Shown piece after piece: positions 63,001-64,000 of a stretch of DNA of 64,000 bases. A program made the position numbers and the translations under genes. The DNA comes from Odiellus spinosus (Eukaryota; Arthropoda; Arachnida; Opiliones; Phalangiidae), in contig CAWUCO010000227.1 of assembly GCA_963920705.1 (NCBI GenBank), positions 558,001 to 622,000 on the forward strand. The letters are read 5' to 3'. The notes under the pieces are model-generated. The model worked only from the letters and a program-made list of their open reading frames with translations. It did no database searches and was not told where the DNA came from. Position 1 is the stretch's first letter. The number at the start of each line of letters is the position of its first letter.

Positions 63001-63182
63001 GCCCAAACACACGTGTATTAGCTCTCCTCGACACCGAGGTAAAGGAGGTATCACTCCACGGAGAGAAACGCCAGTCGAAGCAGCTAAGAGCCGCTGTCGA
63101 ATTACCATCACACTAGTGAATTGGTACGGCGAGCGAAAAGGTAACCAGCTCTTCGATCCCAGCTTTTTCTCTGACGGCCGAA
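63001..63182. other. GC-richer block with several short hairpins
   Basis: Clearly richer in G and C than its surroundings. Inverted repeats seen: the palindrome ACACGTGT (63,009-63,016); stem CCTCG/CGAGG around ACAC (63,026-63,039); and a nine-pair stem, TACCA plus TCAC paired with GTGA plus TGGTA, loop ACTA, 2-nt bulge (63,103-63,126). TTCGATCC near 63,154 resembles a tRNA B-box, but no matching T-arm or A-box arrangement is present. It could be part of a SINE or LTR; I cannot identify it. Confidence 0.5.
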
Positions 63183-63669
63183 ATAGTATTTCACGCTTTT
63201 ATATATGCGATAAACAAAATAAAAAAAAAACACCTACACATTTTAATAACTGAGGCTAAGCTAAAAAATTAAATCAATCAATTAAAATAGATAAAAAACA
63301 AGACTACTTCCATATGCGTAGAAGTTGAACTGTATTAGTTTTCCAATCCACCCTGAGTTTGCAGCAAGCCTAAGCCTACAATACCTTTATACCTATGTTT
63401 TTGGACTAAATGGTACATGGAAAATAGCTTAACGCGTGCTGCCAACTCGAGCTGGTATTGAACACACAAATTTCACAAAATTCTTAGACAATTTCTTAAA
63501 TATCTTCTAAAATAACATTTAATTTTAATTTAATTTTCAGCGAAATTATTAATTAGACTAAGTTAAGTAATTTAAGAAATTTTAATTATAGTTTAAATGA
63601 ACATTTCGTTTCAATTCACTGAAAGATACCACGCCATAAGGCTACAACGCGTTAGTGTAAAAAAAGTGG
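63183..63669. other. AT-rich non-coding stretch, nothing recognised
   Basis: The sequence is AT-rich with stops in every frame. I see no repeats of note, no tRNA and no ORF above background. Confidence 0.6.
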
Positions 63670-63678
63670 TATATAAGG
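63670..63678 (+). promoter_or_regulatory. Possible TATA box
   Basis: TATATAAGG lies about 45 bp upstream of the GC-richer structured block that starts near 63,720. The match to a RNA polymerase II TATA box is good, but this is short and AT-rich DNA gives chance matches. No clear initiator motif is visible at the expected 25-30 bp downstream. Confidence 0.25.
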
Positions 63679-63838
63679 CGATCGAAAAACATTATTAGGT
63701 ATCTGTAACTTAAAGCTGTGAAGAAAGGGGAACCCACCCCCTGTTCAATGTCTGGAGGTAGTTATTACACCAGGCGCTCAGTGTAGCTACGAACGAAAAT
63801 CTGACCCGTAGAGGGGGCGAGTTGATGATTGATGTGGA

Positions 63839-63870
63839 CCATATTAGTGAGGGACGCCTCGCTAATATGG
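63839..63870 (+). other. Hairpin 1: 14-pair stem with GACG loop
   Basis: Left arm 63,839-63,852 pairs with right arm 63,857-63,870: 13 Watson-Crick pairs and one T-G pair (63,848 with 63,861) around the loop GACG (63,853-63,856). A stem this long is unlikely by chance. The wobble pair would be stable in RNA transcribed from the plus strand. Confidence 0.8.
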
Positions 63871-63918
63871 CCCGCTGAAACTGGAGGTTGAACCTTGGTG
63901 CGTTAGGATGGTCGGAGG

Positions 63919-63957
63919 TGATTATAACAGTGGGAGACGTCCCATTGTGTATAATCA
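63919..63957 (+). other. Hairpin 2: 17-pair stem with GACG loop
   Basis: Left arm 63,919-63,935 pairs with 63,940-63,957 with one bulged G (63,949) and one G-T pair (63,930 with 63,945). The loop is again GACG (63,936-63,939), identical to hairpin 1, 48 bp upstream, although the stem sequences differ. Confidence 0.8.
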
Positions 63958-64000
63958 ACTGCCCAGCATCGATGTTTGATGTGGATGGTGGAAGGCGATA

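Larger units (their letters stand above)
63720..64000. other. GC-richer structured block running off the window edge
   Basis: Begins with a purine run (GAAGAAAGGGGAA, 63,720-63,732), continues at about 50% G+C, and contains nested inverted repeats: CCCCCT (63,737-63,742) with AGGGGG (63,812-63,817), TCTGG (63,751) with CCAGG (63,770), and two long hairpins annotated separately. TTGATGTGGA occurs near 63,828 and is repeated near 63,973. An 82-codon frame on the minus strand (63,710-63,958) crosses both hairpins and shows no recognisable domain, so I do not call it a gene. The density of stems suggests structured RNA or a transposable-element end; its family is unknown to me. Confidence 0.5.

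Noticed and set aside
63140..63165. tRNA or tRNA-derived SINE from TTCGATCC
   Set aside because: The flanking bases do not form a T-arm, and no A-box or acceptor stem is found at the right distance.
63720..63745. Polypurine tract and LTR start of an LTR retrotransposon
   Set aside because: The purine run is suggestive, but no TG...CA LTR with a second copy is visible, and the bases after it do not begin with TG.
63710..63958. 82-codon minus-strand frame
   Set aside because: It spans both strong hairpins, shows no recognisable motif, and is short enough to arise by chance in GC-richer DNA.

Overview
The window is animal DNA, most likely from an arthropod. It holds a BEL/Pao-type LTR-retrotransposon fragment, a lineage known only from metazoans, and it is very AT-rich. 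I see no operons, ribosome binding sites or CRISPR arrays. Arthropod is an inference; I cannot name the species.

Bases 1 to about 58,965 (92% of the window) are one uninterrupted satellite array of roughly 2,700 head-to-tail units, mostly 22 bp with blocks of 20 bp. The basic unit is a near-perfect dyad: arm TTTCATTT, spacer TTC, arm AAATGAAA, spacer CTT. In the 20-bp form the second spacer is C. The many open reading frames inside the array are by-products. Units with AAACG or GAACG lack the TGA found in AAATG and AATTG units, and because 22 is not a multiple of 3 all three forward frames give the same Phe-rich peptide. I annotate none of them as genes.

The array has layers. From 1 to 13.9 kb it is an old, mixed AATTG/AAATG region with nested higher-order repeats marked by 18 copies of ACTTTTGAACC. 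From 13.9 to 56.4 kb, about 28 copies of an ordered module (entry signature, AATTG units, AAACG, GAACGG, GAAAG, GAACG, AATTG, exit signature) are separated by elastic tracts of nearly identical AAATG units, the longest at 46.5-50.4 kb. Blocks of 20-bp units lie at 37.6-38.2, 39.25-39.9, 40.6-42.6 and 57.95-58.4 kb; the last contains a tiny inversion of spacers only.

At about 58,965 the array stops inside a module, directly against a 5'-truncated BEL/Pao gag-pol reading frame ending at 61,682. This frame has a coiled coil, a DUF1759-type gag domain, three CCHC-like knuckles, an aspartic protease with a DDGS motif, and reverse transcriptase up to motif A. The RT YxDD motif, RNase H, integrase and both LTRs are missing, so the element is dead.

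From 61,683 to 64,000 no gene is supported. The stretch holds AT-rich DNA with a diverged 126-bp direct repeat (61,886 and 62,512), a GC-richer block with small hairpins (63.0-63.2 kb), a TATATAAGG box (63,670), and a GC-richer block (63.72 kb to the edge) with two long hairpins that share the loop GACG.
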